Assembly: GCA_023653785.1 (NCBI GenBank)
Contig: JAMKCH010010146.1
Span: forward strand, 1 to 64,000
Direction: 5' to 3'
From: Ophioderma brevispina
Taxonomy: Eukaryota > Echinodermata > Ophiuroidea > Amphilepidida > Ophiodermatidae
DNA length: 64,000 nucleotides
Shown here in pieces: positions 43,963-55,989 of this stretch (the first letter of the stretch is position 1; each line of letters begins with the position of its first letter). The position numbers were made by a program, and so were the translations under genes. The notes under the pieces were generated by a model. It searched no databases and was not told where the DNA came from. It worked only from the letters and a program-made list of their open reading frames with translations.

Positions 43963-44356
43963 TTAAATTAGAATTAGAAAATCAGGGACACATGCTAGAT
44001 GTCCTTAAAAATGTGAAAATGTAAAGCTTTCTAAAAATATCCCCATGTGAAATGATTAAGCTGAGAATAATTTGTTTGGTACAAAAATGTGAAATTTTCA
44101 ATTTACTATGAGAGTACCCGGTAGTTTGTCTTTCCATACAGTTACAAAGTCTGAAACACACAGACTATATAGGAGGAATACTGTTCAGCCTATATTTTAT
44201 ATTGAAATTAAATACATCAGAATCGCCCTTTGTTTTCACTTTCAATACATTTATATAGCCAAATGCAAGGTATGAAATCTATTTCGGTCTTTTGTATATG
44301 AGATCACTACATATGACAAAAAATATATGCTCCAAAATCTCTCGTTGCACCTTTAA
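43963..44356 (-). mobile_element. MITE with TTAA flanks (family 3), copy 3, inverted
   Basis: Reverse complement of the 14006-14356 family: ATGTAAAGCTT, AAATATCCCCAT, GATTAAGCTGAGAA, and the end AAATCTCTCGTTGCACCT then TTAA (44353-44356). The left end near 43963 is eroded. Confidence 0.65.
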
Positions 44357-44820
44357 GCCTTAATTAAGGAAATGTAACAATTTCTTGTAGAAAAGTAGGT
44401 TTGCCTTCCTCTTTCTATGTGACTTTAACCAATCTACGCTGAAGGCTTATTTGATTTCAGATAATACTCAATACAATTAAGGCAACGCCATTGCCTTGAC
44501 TTGTTTAAGAACCAATAACAATGTTTAAGTTAGTTGCAATTTATTCATATATTTTAGTGGAATTTATTAGATACTTATGTAGATGTCACATAAAATATCA
44601 GGTATACAAATTGCCCGTTCGATTCATCTGAACTGAAGTATTTTTATAATACTTAAATCTAGCATTGAATTTAACATAATTGGGGCTAAAAAAGAAATAT
44701 AATTGATGAAAAGACTTACAAAAATAATATATAAGTAAATGTAAAGGCCTTCACTCTACTTGAAGCAAGCGGACGTAATCAAATCACGTTTTACTCTCCT
44801 ATCGGTCTTCGTAGGAACTA
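44357..44820. other. Non-coding, no recognised feature
   Basis: AT-rich. TAGCATTGAATTTAACATAAT at 44661 echoes a similar phrase at 30680, a hint of a weak dispersed repeat. Confidence 0.4.
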
Positions 44821-44821
44821 A

Positions 44822-44878
<57 letters not shown>
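44822..44878. repeat. Poly-A tract (~56 nt)
   Basis: An uninterrupted A-run, with shorter A-runs at 44932-44946 and 44977-44988. The complementary Phe-rich frame is an artefact. Confidence 0.95.
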
Positions 44879-44880
<2 letters not shown>

Positions 44881-45501
44881 TTATGTTCAGAAAGGGACTA
44901 TATTGTAGAGCGGTTAGGACCACTTTTACCGAAAAAAAAAAAAAAACCTCCGTTTTATGGAAGTCCCGCACCCCCCCAAAAAAAAAACAACTCCTAAGTA
45001 CTGCCATGACTGTGAAGTGTAGCAATTCAGTAGTCCCATCAAAGGGGGAAGGCGTAGAATTTGTTTAGAAATTATTAACACCACATAAGCGCCTAAAATA
45101 AAACTTATATTCTTGAAAATTAGTAAAATGTCATCGCACAAATCTTTGACCAATATCAGTGAGCAATGGATACACATAGACCTCGATCAGCACACCATGG
45201 CGCTAAAGATAGTAAACAATCGCCCCAGCGGTTCCTTTTCAACAGCGGTTCCTTTACGAACAGACCTATGACCTTCGCGGGGAGAAGACGTCTTTTTATC
45301 ATCTTGATTTCTTGACCAATTTTTATCTATAAATATCGCGTTTTTACTCGCACATATTAGTTTGTTTATTTAATATTGTGATAATTAGTGATTTGTTGAA
45401 CATTGTGTGCATGATTTAGGTGTTTCTTTATGAGTAGTGGCCGGGTTTTAACTTAGTTTTTACGCCGGGTTCGTGAGTTTGTATATCATAGCTATAGTGC
45501 A

Positions 45502-45768
45502 ATGGCCGCCATACTTGCCAACAATGCCATGGATCGTAGACGACGAAAGTTTGTTTTTCACTCAACTTGCTTCATCCTGTTGCTTATCGGGAGCTTCAAA
45601 TTGACCATTCATCAATGTGAAGAGAGTAAGGATGTTGACAGGCAGCAATTTTACGGTAGGAGAATTCAATATTTTGACATGTTTCAAAATTCACCGAGGC
45701 AGTACACTGAATTCGACCATTGTGTCAGCAATGACTCGGCGTATATTACCATCATATTTCTGTGCTAA
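45502..45768 (+). pseudogene. N-terminal ORF1-like segment with hydrophobic stretch
   Basis: An 88-codon frame starting MAAILANNAMDRRRRK. The positive residues are followed by a hydrophobic run (HSTCFILLLIGSFKL) that resembles a signal or anchor segment. It stops at 45768, about 95 bp before the 2A motif. The 45617-45850 frame carries related reading closer to 2A, so one indel probably separates them. In some sea-urchin LINEs the region upstream of 2A has been reported to work as a signal sequence; whether this one does is unknown. Confidence 0.5.
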
Positions 45769-45861
45769 AAGACCTGAAGCGGGAAGAGGACTGGTTCGCA
45801 ATTTATCATTAGGAACTTCATTTAATAACAACATTTTGTGGTTTGTTTAGTGTTCCTTGCA

Positions 45862-45888
45862 GGGGATGTGGAGACAAACCCAGGACCA
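45862..45888 (+). other. 2A-like ribosome-skipping motif (GDVETNPGP)
   Basis: The codons read LAGDVETNPGP, an exact D(V/I)ExNPGP consensus. At such motifs the ribosome fails to form the Gly-Pro bond and releases the upstream product. It lies directly before the PHD finger in the same frame. Confidence 0.9.
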
Positions 45889-46150
45889 CGTAAAGTAGGT
45901 AGAAAACCAAAATGGCCGTGCGGGATTTGTAGTTATGCAGTCAAAACCAATGACAGTGCATTATTGTGTGATCGCTGCGATTTATGGTTCCACAACAGGT
46001 GCTCTGGTGTATCAAATGCATCTTACTTACATTATCAAAACCTTCGGCAGTTTTTCCTGGATTTGTCCAGAATGTGCCATCGTTCATTTTGAGGATTCCT
46101 TCTTCTCAACTGATGAGTTTTTGAAATTGACAACCCATTTGATGTTTTGA
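45889..46150 (+). pseudogene. PHD zinc finger of the LINE
   Basis: CGICSYAVKTNDSALLCDRC, then DLWFHNRCSG and, after a frame change near 46040, FSWICPEC. This supplies the C4-H-C3 ligands of a PHD finger with its usual spacing, so the domain is whole apart from one frameshift. In retroelements such fingers may contact histone tails or nucleic acid; this is inference. Confidence 0.85.
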
Positions 46151-46389
46151 CTGAAAATTCTGACATTGATAGCACTGATGTTACACCATCTGCAAAGAAA
46201 CTCTTTGTTACATCTAGTCCTAGAAATCAACAAAATAAGAAACCTCGTCTTGTCAAACAAAAGAATTGTAAAGACCGGGGCGGGTAGGCGATGCCTCCTA
46301 TGTTAGGAAACAGAGTAACAGGCTATTCCTCCTAGCAAAGGAAGGGTGGCTATTGTGTTGAGAGGCATTGAGGGAAAGTCCCCTTGTTG

Positions 46390-46960
46390 CATACGTTCAT
46401 TGAGACTGAAAAAACCGACGTGATTATTGGTACTGAGAGCTGGTGAAACGAGACAATGTTCCCGGAAAATTTTAATGTCTTGCGCAAAGATAGGCCCAAC
46501 AGGGGTGGTGGAGGTGTCTTTATTGCCGTACACGAGTCATTACCAGTCACCCAGAGAACTGACTTTAGCATTAATATGACTGAGTATGGTGAGATATTAT
46601 GGTGTCAGCTGACTTTCAACCCAGCCGGCATGATGTCTTTATAGGCGCTTACTACCGCAGTACCGACCTCTACAATAAAGATACACTTGAGGGACTCAAT
46701 ACTAGCCTTACTAAAGTGTTCTCGACACTGAATTCTCCTTTTGTCCTCCTTGGAGGAGACTTTAATGTCCCAGGAATGCTGTGGAAACCAGATGAAACTA
46801 CTCTTTCAGGAAATGGTCTACAGACCAGGATCCTCGAGATCGCTGAAGATTTCCACCTTGAACAGAAAGTTGGCTTTGCTACCCGTACAGATCCAGTTTC
46901 TGGAGTTGAAAAACATCCTGGATTTACTGTTTACAACACGACCTTTGGCCGTCAGTAATG
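46390..46960 (+). pseudogene. APE-type endonuclease of the LINE
   Basis: Readable pieces: VIIGTESW (near 46420, the catalytic Glu), MFPENFNVLRKDRPNRGGGG with VFIAVHESL (46456-46550), VFIGAYYRS (46640), VLLGGDFNVPGMLW (near 46745, the GDFN motif) and CSPCFGSKWPRD-like debris where SDH is expected. Stops at 46447 and a frame change near 46635 break it. It would nick the target DNA in target-primed reverse transcription. Confidence 0.8.
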
Positions 46961-47109
46961 TTCACCCTGTTTCGGGAGTAAGTGACCACGAGATTGTCTT
47001 GGCCGATGTCTCCATAAAGGTGTTCACGTCTCAAAGCCACCAAGAACCATCTTTAAGTGGAAAAGTGTGGATGACTCTGACTTCGAGGCAGCAGCAACCA
47101 AGTTAAAAG

Positions 47110-49165
47110 ACAACTTTTTCCAGAATAACCAGATAAAATTCTGTCGAAATAAATTGGACCTTTTTCAGGGATGGTCTGAATGATATTGTTAATAGGCTGG
47201 TTCCCGCAGAAGACTGTTAAAGGGGAAATTAGACCACGCTGGCTGACAACCCATCTCATACGCCTTACCAGGAAAAAGGAGCGCTTTTATGTTCGTGCCA
47301 AAAAAACTGGCAAAAATTCTGACTGGGACAAATTCAAGTCGGTGCGTAGATTTGTTGACCGGGAACTTCGTAAAGCTTATCGGGCGCATGAGGACTCTAT
47401 GACATCTACTGATGACCCGAAAAAGTTCTGGCAGTATGTGAAATCACAGCGTAGGAAATAACTCGGGTGTCCAAGTCTCAGGTAACAACGTTGACATAAC
47501 TGACAACAGGGAGAAAGCGGAAGCTTTGGCTAATCAATTCAGCAGTGTTTTTACCAAAGAGGAATCCCCACATCTTCCTCGCTTGCCTGTTAGTAGCTAC
47601 CCTGATATGTCTGATATTACAGTATCAGTTGACGGAGTTCTGAAATTGCTCAAAGCCATGGATCTATCCAAAGCAGCCGGCCCGGATCAGTTACCAAATA
47701 GAGCCCTAAAGTTGGCTGCTCACAAAATTGCCCCAATTTTGACGCACATTTTCCAACAACACTGGGACACAGGTGAGCTGCCAAACCCGATTGGAAGAAG
47801 GCCAACATTATTCCTCGTTAGAAAGGCGCCCCATCTGACCCAGGCCAATTATTCGACCCTGTGTCATTAACTTCAGTGTGCTGCAAACTAATTGGGAAGA
47901 TATGTCGACAGCAGCTGATGAAGCATCTTGACCAACATAAAATTCTTGCTGAAAACCAAAATGCTGCCGAAGGGGGTGCGCTCGTGTGAGAGTCAGCTCA
48001 CTTGACCTTGAATGCATCTTGCCTGTAATCATAACAATAACATCACTACTGACATAGCAGTATTAGATTTCTCTAAAGCATTGATGTGGTACCACACCGC
48101 GACTACTGCCAAGATATTGATTACTCTGGCTCAGGGGGTAAGATAAAAAACTGGATCACTGCATTTCTCACCAAACGATTGCAGAGAGTAGTGGTCAACG
48201 GTGAATTCTCAAGTTGGCATCAAGTTCTCAGCGGGTCGCTCAGGGAACTGTGTTGGGTCCCCAACCTATTTATGCTATTTATTAATGACCATCCAGACCG
48301 CATGAGTGGTTTTCTTTGTTGTTGTAACAACGATTATTCGCCGACGGACGCCTCATATACAACCAAATCAACTCCAGTGAAGATGAAAAATTGCTGCAGA
48401 ACCTGATTTGATAATTTATTGGATGGGCTAATACCTGTGGGAGGCATGCGATTTAATGCCCAGTAAGGTAAAACGATGCGGGTTCCCGTAACGTGACCTG
48501 GAAAACCGTCTTATAGATGATGGGAACAGTTGGAAGTACAAACGAGTCTACTTACATGGTGGGTATTTATTCAAAATGATTTGGGATGGGAGAGATAAAC
48601 AGACTCAGCATGCCGTCACCAAGGTACGAGGGTTCTAAAATTTATCAAGAGCACAATCTACCTGTGCTCCAAAACCGTCAAGGCGAGGCTTTATCTCACT
48701 CTTGTACGGCCACCATTGGGAATATGGGTGGCGAGTGGAATCCTCATCAGCTAGGTCACCAGTCAGCCATAGAAAGAGTTCAACATCGAGCTGTCCGTTT
48801 TGTTCTGAGGGATTATGCCAGAACAAGTAGTGTGTCCAATATGTAGCTACTCATGAGTTGGGAGCGTCTAATTGACAGAGTGGAAATCCACCAAGTAACT
48901 CAAGCTTTTACAAACTAATCAACCAGATATTGATGATTCAGCTTTCATATCACCTCCGCTTAAAACAAAAAGATCCAGGGAGAGGGAACAACAACCAATT
49001 CGTCATCCCACATGTTACTTCTACTGCCTACCAGAACTCGTTTTTCCCCGTACTATGTAAAGATCTGGGATAGCTTGCCTCAACAAATTATTGACTGTAA
49101 GACTGCATCAAAGACCTTCCGTGACAGCTACCAAAATCGACCACGCAGACTAAAATAGTTTCAAC
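47110..49165 (+). pseudogene. Reverse transcriptase and C-terminal region of the LINE
   Basis: The connector includes RPRWLTTHLIRLTRKKERFY (47240). RT begins with LLKAMDLSKAAGPDQLPNRALK (47640-47715). Later come KHLDQHKILAENQ (47920), AVLDFSKA (48055, first catalytic Asp region), ITAFLTKRLQRVVVNGEFSSW (48155) and LFINDHPDRMSGFL (48280). The YADD box is not legible. The thumb reads EWNPHQLGHQSAIERVQHRA (48735-48800). The tail NSFFPRTM...IWDSLPQQIIDCKTASKTFRD is typical of CR1/L2. At least eight frame changes. Confidence 0.85.
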
Positions 49166-49170
49166 CTCCC

Positions 49171-49319
49171 TTGACCGCCTAGCCAAGATCCCTGGGGGTG
49201 TTTAAGGAGGAAACCAGCCAAGTACAAGTACCAAAGTACCTTACGCCCCGTTTCAAAATGAAATTGAATGAGATGTAGTCAAAGGATTCCTGCCAAAATG
49301 ACAGTATGAACAGGGGGGC
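49171..49319. other. Spacer between LINE and minisatellite
   Basis: Possible LINE 3' UTR. No poly-A or short 3' repeat is obvious. Confidence 0.4.
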
Positions 49320-50410
49320 CGGTGTCATATTTTAGATCGTCCGGTCGTTTTAGTGTTCGTCGGACGCTAAGGTTTAAATCTAAGCGTCTGACGGATACTA
49401 AGTTCTTTGTTTCATTGTTCTAGGACTCCTGGTTTAAAATGGAGGGAGTAACATAGGACTCTTGGTTATAAGTGTTTGTCAACCGGACAATACGGTGTAG
49501 GTAGAGTCTGTCGGACACTGAGTTTTAAATCTGAGGGTCCGACGGATACTAATTTATTGTTTCATTGTCCTAGGGATCCCTGTTTTAAATTGGAACATCC
49601 CCATAGGACTGTGTGTACTAAGTTGTTTGTCCGTCGGACACGACGTTAAATGTGAGGTCGTCGGACACTGAGGGTTAAATCTGAGGGTCCGACGGATACT
49701 AAGTTTAACGTTTCATTGTCTGGACTACTGGTTTAAATTGGAAGCGTCCCCTAGGACGGGTGGTGATAAATTGTTTTATGTCCTACGGACACTAAGTTCT
49801 ATGTTTCACTGGTCCTAGACTCATGAGTTTAAAAAGGGAGAGCCCCAATTAGGACTCTTGGTTATAAGTCGTTTTGTCGCCCGGACACTGAGGTTTTAAT
49901 CTGAGGGTCCGACGGATACTAAGTTTTATGTTCATGTCCATAGGACTCCTGCCTATTAAAATGGAGCGTCCCATTAGGACTGTGTGTTGATAAGTGTTTT
50001 TGTCCGTCGAGACACCAAGTGTAATTCGGAGAGTCCGACGAGACGGACACTAAGTTCTCTGTTTCATTGTCCTAGGGCTCCCTGTTTAAAATGGGAGCGT
50101 AACATAGGACTCTGGGTGATACGTTGTTTTGTCTGCCGTGACACTAAGGTTTAAGTCTGAGAGAGTCTGTCGGACACTAAGGTTTAATATGAGAGTCTGA
50201 CGGATTAGCAACTTCTTATGTTCATTGTCCTAGGGACTCCTTGTTTTTAAAATGGGGCGTCCTATAGGACTTTGTCTTGTAAACGGTTTTTGTCCGTCGG
50301 ACACAACCGTTTAAGTGTAAGAGTCCGTTGGACACCAAGATTTAAATCTCAGAGTCCCTCGAGACACCCAAGGTTTTAATCTATGGACGTCCGACGAATG
50401 GTCAAGTTCA
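49320..50410. repeat. Minisatellite of ~130-160-bp units built on GTCCGACGGATACTAAG
   Basis: About seven units. Each has a GTCCGACGGA(T/C)ACTAAGTT block, then TTTCATTGTCCTAGGACTCC, then TTTAAAATGGGAGCGTC, CATAGGACT and GTCCGTCGGACAC. Unit starts near 49386, 49537, 49688, 49776, 49905, 50034 and 50195. The 8-bp palindromes TCCGTCGGAC/GTCCGACGGA recur within and between units. The long inexact unit points to an old, recombining array. Confidence 0.9.
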
Positions 50411-53400
50411 ATCTGTCGTTGTTAAACTGGCTGAGGTTTTTTGGCAAATATTGACATATGATTTTATACACTGACTCATATCATCGTCATCATCTTCCGA
50501 CTGCAGAGCAGGTGACTATAAGCTTCTTCCATTTGCTGTGGTCTTATGTTAAGTTGCAATTTGGTCTGGAGTCTATGAGTATATATGGAGAGAGTCGATA
50601 AAGCAAACAAAAAGATTTGTTCAGTTTTATTTATTTACCATTTGAAATGCCCCCCCAGACTTAAAAAAACATGGAATTACCCCATTGATATAACTAGTAG
50701 TTTGTAATATTCTGGATTTGATACCATTTGCCTAAGCTACCACCATCCTTGTATGACATCGGTTTTAAGGTGCAGTAAAATTTCAAGTACGTTAAAGGCA
50801 ACGCCTTTAGACGGAGTGAAATCATGACCCAATGTATTCTTGGTCTTTGAATTCATGAAAAATTCATTGAAATATTACGGGAAATGTGACAAATTACTGC
50901 GTATTCCCCAAACTTTATCAGAGAGAAACATTGGTATCACGAAAGGATTGAAACACATTTTTCCGGATCTTATTTTGCATATTATATCATGATGGTTGCA
51001 AAGCAGCATGATATTACGTCTTCTCTCGATTTCGTCTTTCTTTTCTTCTTTCTTGTACCGTGCTTCAAAAATGCTCACTAGTGACCAAACGGCTGGGCCG
51101 ATATTGACCCAAATTGGTCAGAAGAACCACTGAGCCAAGCTAACACCAGGGGTTGTAAAAATTATTTTGACCTTTGGCCTCTCGTAGGGTCAATGGGAGG
51201 TCAAAAACTAAAAATCTTTTGAGGCCTACTTCGTCTACAGATTAGGTGCGCGAAATACGAACAAATTCCGCAGGAGCATTGTCGTTGGTCAGATGATAAA
51301 GCTTTGTACTACAGAATTATACGGAAACTCCCATTAACATTCAAACATGGCGGCATATCTAATTATATGCAAAAAAATGCTATATCTCAAAAATAACGCA
51401 ACACTTGGATAGGTGGTGTCTGTGCAAAAGTTGCGGATAATTCGATGCGAAATGTGACAGAATATGCCCCAGGGTCACGCCCATCAAAATATGCAAATGA
51501 GCTAATTAATATGCAAAAACGCTATAACTCAACAACCAAAGTAGATATAATGTCAACATGTGTCACAAGAGCCACTGGGAAAAGCTTATTACTTATGTCA
51601 CAATAAGGGGTCCAAAGGTCAAAATGGGGTCATCACGGGGTCAAATATAAAAGGATCTAATTGGAACCTTAAATTTTTTTGTTTTAGCTCTGCCATATTG
51701 TAGGCATTCAATGAAAAGTGAAAAAGAGTCCGCAGCGACCCCGCTCTGTGAGCCATCGTTAAAGGTGTCAAAGGTCAATTGAAACTCGGGCATAGTATGC
51801 CTGGAGTCGTCTCTTTATATTATGTTACTTAGATTAAATAATATTTATATGCAATTTATAAGTTTAACTCATTACAAAGTGAAATAAATCATAAATCATT
51901 GTAACTCTTTGGGCCCTGTAACAATGATTGGGTCAAAGGTCACATGGGACAGTGCAAGTATTCAACCGCATGATTACTCGTGCTTCTAAAGCACAATCGA
52001 TGGCCTGTCTAGTTTACCTACCTCAATCAATAATAATACAAAATAATAATAATAATTAATAATAACTTAAATAATAATTAATGTATAACTAACATGATAG
52101 TTAGGGGGACGGTTTAAATATTCATAGGTTATAATGAGCTATTATAGCTATTTAAAATTAATTAATATTTCATATCCTTTGTTATTCTAGTGGATTTAAT
52201 CCTTCATTTGCATAATTAATATTTCTGCCTTTATTATCCAAAAACGGAATAAACGCAATACAAAGGAAGGCGTTAGTGGGAAGGTATATTTCGCCATAAC
52301 GCCTAAAAATGAGTGAAATAACAAAACATTGCCCCCTATTTCAATATTAGCAATATGATAATAATAAGAATAACATCAACAACAATAAACAATAATATGA
52401 TGAGATGATGGCTCTATGCGCTTACATAGAACAATAGAACAATATCATTAAAGTAGTAGGCCTATGTGTTAATTTATTTAAGGTTAGAATTGTTAAAATA
52501 TCTAAAAGTGTCAGGAGTATGAGGCTCAGGAATCTAGATTTTGGCTAATACATAATAACATCGAGAGACGTGAATCAAGTATGGCATTAATTTCGTCAAA
52601 GGTTTAGGCAGATGATGAGGAACTTCAGCAGTGTGTTGACCCCTATAATCATGAGGTTATGTACCTGATACGTATCTAGTTAGGCATCGCATTAATTGGG
52701 GTACCGGAAGCGTAGACTTGAGGACGCGGCTGCTGAGAACGTGCAGGATTCACAGAAGAATGAATAAGCAATTGCTACTTGATTAAAGTGTTAACACCTC
52801 CATTTTGTGCATTGATTTTGAAAACTTCTTGGAGCTACTATGTTAAATTGGGGTTGGGACATGATAGCGATAACGAAGAGTTGTGTACTTTGTACAAAAT
52901 CATATATACTAGGCATTTTCTCCCCGTGTGTGACCTTTGACCTATATGTATGACCTTGGAACTAAGATGTGTTCTGTTATTAATCAGCCCCCCCGGTCCT
53001 TTGACCCCCCCCAAATTTGGTGGTCATAGTGAATTTCTACGCAAATTGACCTTCAGAGGACCTTTCACCTTTTGGGCCACTATGAACCATCTGACCAAAC
53101 AAAGGTCAGACCGTAATCCCTACCTTTCATGCCAAAATATCAGCCCATAGTCAAAGCATAACGAAACCCATAGCCGCCAGACAGATTAACAGATAGATCT
53201 TCATTGTTATATTAGTATAGATATTAATATATAGTGTGTTTTTGACATTTTGACAGGAATTTTGTAAAAAAGTGGCCCATTACATGAAAAGCGACATTGA
53301 GAATATAACACAAAGTGTTTTTGTCAATATGATGTAATTAAGAGCATGAAAATGAAAAATGGAAAAAATGGCCAAATCAAATGGTGCAAAGAATATAAAC

Positions 53401-54300
53401 ATCAGAACAAGCGATTAACCATTGTACAGTGTTAGTGAAAGGCATTTTTGCCCAGATCATGTGTTGAGGGCCGTTTTTCTTTTTCTTTTTTTTTGGTTTC
53501 AAATGGTGGGGGACAACCGTATGAGACTGTGTCTCTGCAAATAATTATTTTAAAATTACTCAAATGTGAAAGCTATTATGGAAAAATTCCATTTTATAGT
53601 CTGTTTTTGAGGATATTGACGGCCTGTTGAAACCCAAAGGACCCAAGCCATAAAAAAACACAATGAGAATGTCCACACCATTGAAATGTATTCCTTATGA
53701 TGTCACTAAGCACTTTGAAAATGAAAAACTTAGCTAGTTTGAGGCAGCCTGCTATTTCAAATGATGGACTTTCAAAATTAAAAACATAATGGCGACATAA
53801 AACAAAATATTTAAAAAAATAACACGGTCTCCTGTGCTAAAACACACAAGAATTTTAGAAATAATTTGCAGGTGCTGAATTAAATTTTTAAAAAGCTTTA
53901 CCAAGCTCAATCGGAGTTTTACTCAATTGTGAGTGTTTGCACTCCACATGTTGAAAAAATGGCAATCATTAAAAAACAAAATGGAATGTTTGCATGAGAA
54001 AATATGTATCCAGATCATTTCATATTTTGTATGATGGCCATTTTTAATTTGGAATTTTGAAAACCGCAAAATTGAGCTTCGCAAACAATTTTGGACACTT
54101 GCCAAAGAACGCGTATTTGATAGCCATCTTTTTTTGAAAGAAAGTTAAAATGCAATGCATTCAGTAATAAATTTATGATTAAAGTTATAATTAATCATTC
54201 GAAAATCATCAGGAAATTAAGAAACAAACAATAAATATATAAACACAGAGAGGCAAAAAAATCAAATTATTATACTAAAAATTATCAAAAACACGTTGAA
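50411..54300. other. 3.9 kb without recognised genes
   Basis: AT-rich. Parts near 51100-51960 and 52930-53110 contain TGACC(T/C)TTTG and AGGTCAAAGG phrases that link them to other dispersed repeats in the window. An AAT/AATA-rich stretch is at 52020-52090. Short frames (50875-51078 minus; 52950-53150 plus; 53448-53630 plus) show no domain. Confidence 0.45.
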
Positions 54301-54307
54301 GTGAAAG

Positions 54308-54400
54308 TAGCGCCATGATGGGGATTCGAACCCGTGATTAATCCATACCTATAAATAACACGATACGAAAGCTATTCTACACTATACACTTCTCGTGCTA
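54308..54400 (-). tRNA. tRNA-like sequence with perfect B box, probable SINE or pseudogene
   Basis: On the minus strand the B box GGTTCGAATCC (complement of 54322-54332) is exact. A weaker A-box-like GTATAGTGTAGAA lies about 55 nt upstream, farther than in an ordinary tRNA. Terminal TAGC and GCTA could pair. The acceptor and anticodon arms do not fold convincingly, so this is more likely a tRNA-derived retroposon, or a tRNA with an intron, than a standard gene. Confidence 0.35.
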
Positions 54401-55683
54401 GCGTCTTTTGTTGTTATCTAGTGTTTTCCGTGCGTTATCTACTACGAATCGGGTTCGGAAGGCTACCAGGGCGTTATTTTTAATAACAGCCCTAGAGCTT
54501 GTTATTTTTAATAAACATGCACACTCGGAAGTCGGGGTCACAACTGAACAAGCGGGTCACGGTAATGGTTCTAGAAAAACATGTCCTGACAATTATATAC
54601 AGCGGAGCGATCTGTATATATAATGATGGCAAACTTACGATACAAATTTCTATGGTGTCAAACTTGCAACCTATGGATGTAGAAAACATTGAGCGGTAGC
54701 TACTGTAAATAAACTTTAAAAATTTGATTGCTCTTACATCAAACATTTTCTCATAAATGCGGACATGACACAATTTATTATTGTACCAGCCAAATATAGA
54801 TATTATTCAGATATTGATTTTCATACTGTCATTTTAAAAGTGTATGCAGAACTGCAATCCCTTTAGGGTAATTGCAAAAAAAGGACAAAAATTACAAACA
54901 AATAACAAAACCTACTCCATGAACATTAAGATTTGACAAAACTGTTACTATAGAGGGTCCCCCCCCAAAAAAAAAAACGGTACTAAGTAGCTTCAACCTC
55001 TTGGGATCAAGCTTGCTAGAAGTCCCATCCGACGCCGTCATAAATCCAGTATTTGAAATCAAAATCTGTTCTACAAATGTCGACATCACACAATACACAT
55101 AAAGATACCACATCGTAATAATTTAGAAATATACTATACAGTGACGGTCACCAGATCAAGATTGGTTTATTTTGTTTTCTTCTATTCAACCTATGCAATT
55201 GACTAAAATGGCAAATAAATGTAGTGGTAAAACACTGATAACTCTTTGTAATTTCTGACCACGAAATAATCAATATGTCAGGATGAATAGGGTTAATAGC
55301 TTTATTGCCGAAGGCTTGGTTGATTTATTTCATTCAAATTTACCCAAGGATAAACTTTTAACTACATGATAGATTTGCTTCGTATTTAGACAAAGCAATA
55401 ATCAATTAACCGATTGGCAAGTATAGTTTAATACTGAATAGCTTCGTCACTCGAAGGTTAATGGCCCGAGCAATCAATACAAAACCATTGGGACTTTGGG
55501 TAACGCTAGTCAATAGACGGGGACAAGGACAGTGTTTTTTAAATATGTTAAATTTAAATTGCGACAAATTATTTCGTAATCAATTAATTGTAGGATGTTT
55601 TAACCAAAAATTATTGTTTTTAAAAAGTGTTTTTACATGTTTTATATTATACTCGAAGTGTATGCTATTAATCAATGTGCTAT
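54401..55683. other. Non-coding, no recognised feature
   Basis: AT-rich with a C-run followed by an A-run at 54960-54976. No gene seen. Confidence 0.45.
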
Positions 55684-55810
55684 GATGGCGTTCGTAAAAA
55701 TAACCAGCTTTCGCGCTGGACTGTGGTTAACATCGGTCTCGCGGCCTACGGCCGCTCGACCGATGTTAACCAAGTCAAGCGCTCAAGCTGGTTATTTCAC
55801 GAACGCCATC
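55684..55810. repeat. 127-bp palindrome with CG-rich tip
   Basis: The outer arms GATGGCGTTCGT and ACGAACGCCATC continue through AATAACCAGCTT/AAGCTGGTTATT and GGTTAACATCGGTC/GACCGATGTTAACC. The innermost CGGCCTACGGCCG closes the hairpin. Pairing is near complete apart from a short bulge region around 55717-55725. Flanking TAT and TAG give no clear TSD. Confidence 0.9.
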
Positions 55811-55989
55811 TAGATCATTGATTATCAATATACTTCTTTGGAATATGAAGGTCATACCGAATGTACCACGCAGGATCTGCTCGAAATCGGATCGCATTTT
55901 AATTCACTAAATGCCTTCGTCTTTTAGTGTTTATATTATATATTTAGATAAACATGTTCGTGCATAGGGCTTCATGTCACAGTAATACA
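55811..55989. other. Spacer, no recognised feature
   Basis: AT-rich; nothing seen. Confidence 0.4.

Larger units (their letters stand above)
45180..49170 (+). mobile_element. CR1-like LINE with PHD finger and 2A motif, degenerate but nearly full length
   Basis: Ordered modules: possible 5' UTR from about 45180; an N-terminal frame with a hydrophobic stretch; 2A motif; PHD finger; APE endonuclease (46390-46960); RT (47480-48450); and the C-terminal PRTMKIWDSLPQ-type tail (about 49040-49160). CR1/L2-clade LINEs with N-terminal PHD fingers and 2A peptides are known from sea urchin and other marine invertebrates. Frameshifts and stops break every ORF. The 3' end is placed at the last coding similarity (RPRRLK) near 49160. 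Confidence 0.88.

Noticed and set aside
44756..45068. Lys-rich (+) and Phe-rich (-) frames
   Set aside because: They translate a 56-nt poly-A tract and neighbouring A-runs.
46303..46571. Minus-strand frames opposite the LINE endonuclease
   Set aside because: Shadows of the plus-strand endonuclease reading, which carries the known motifs.
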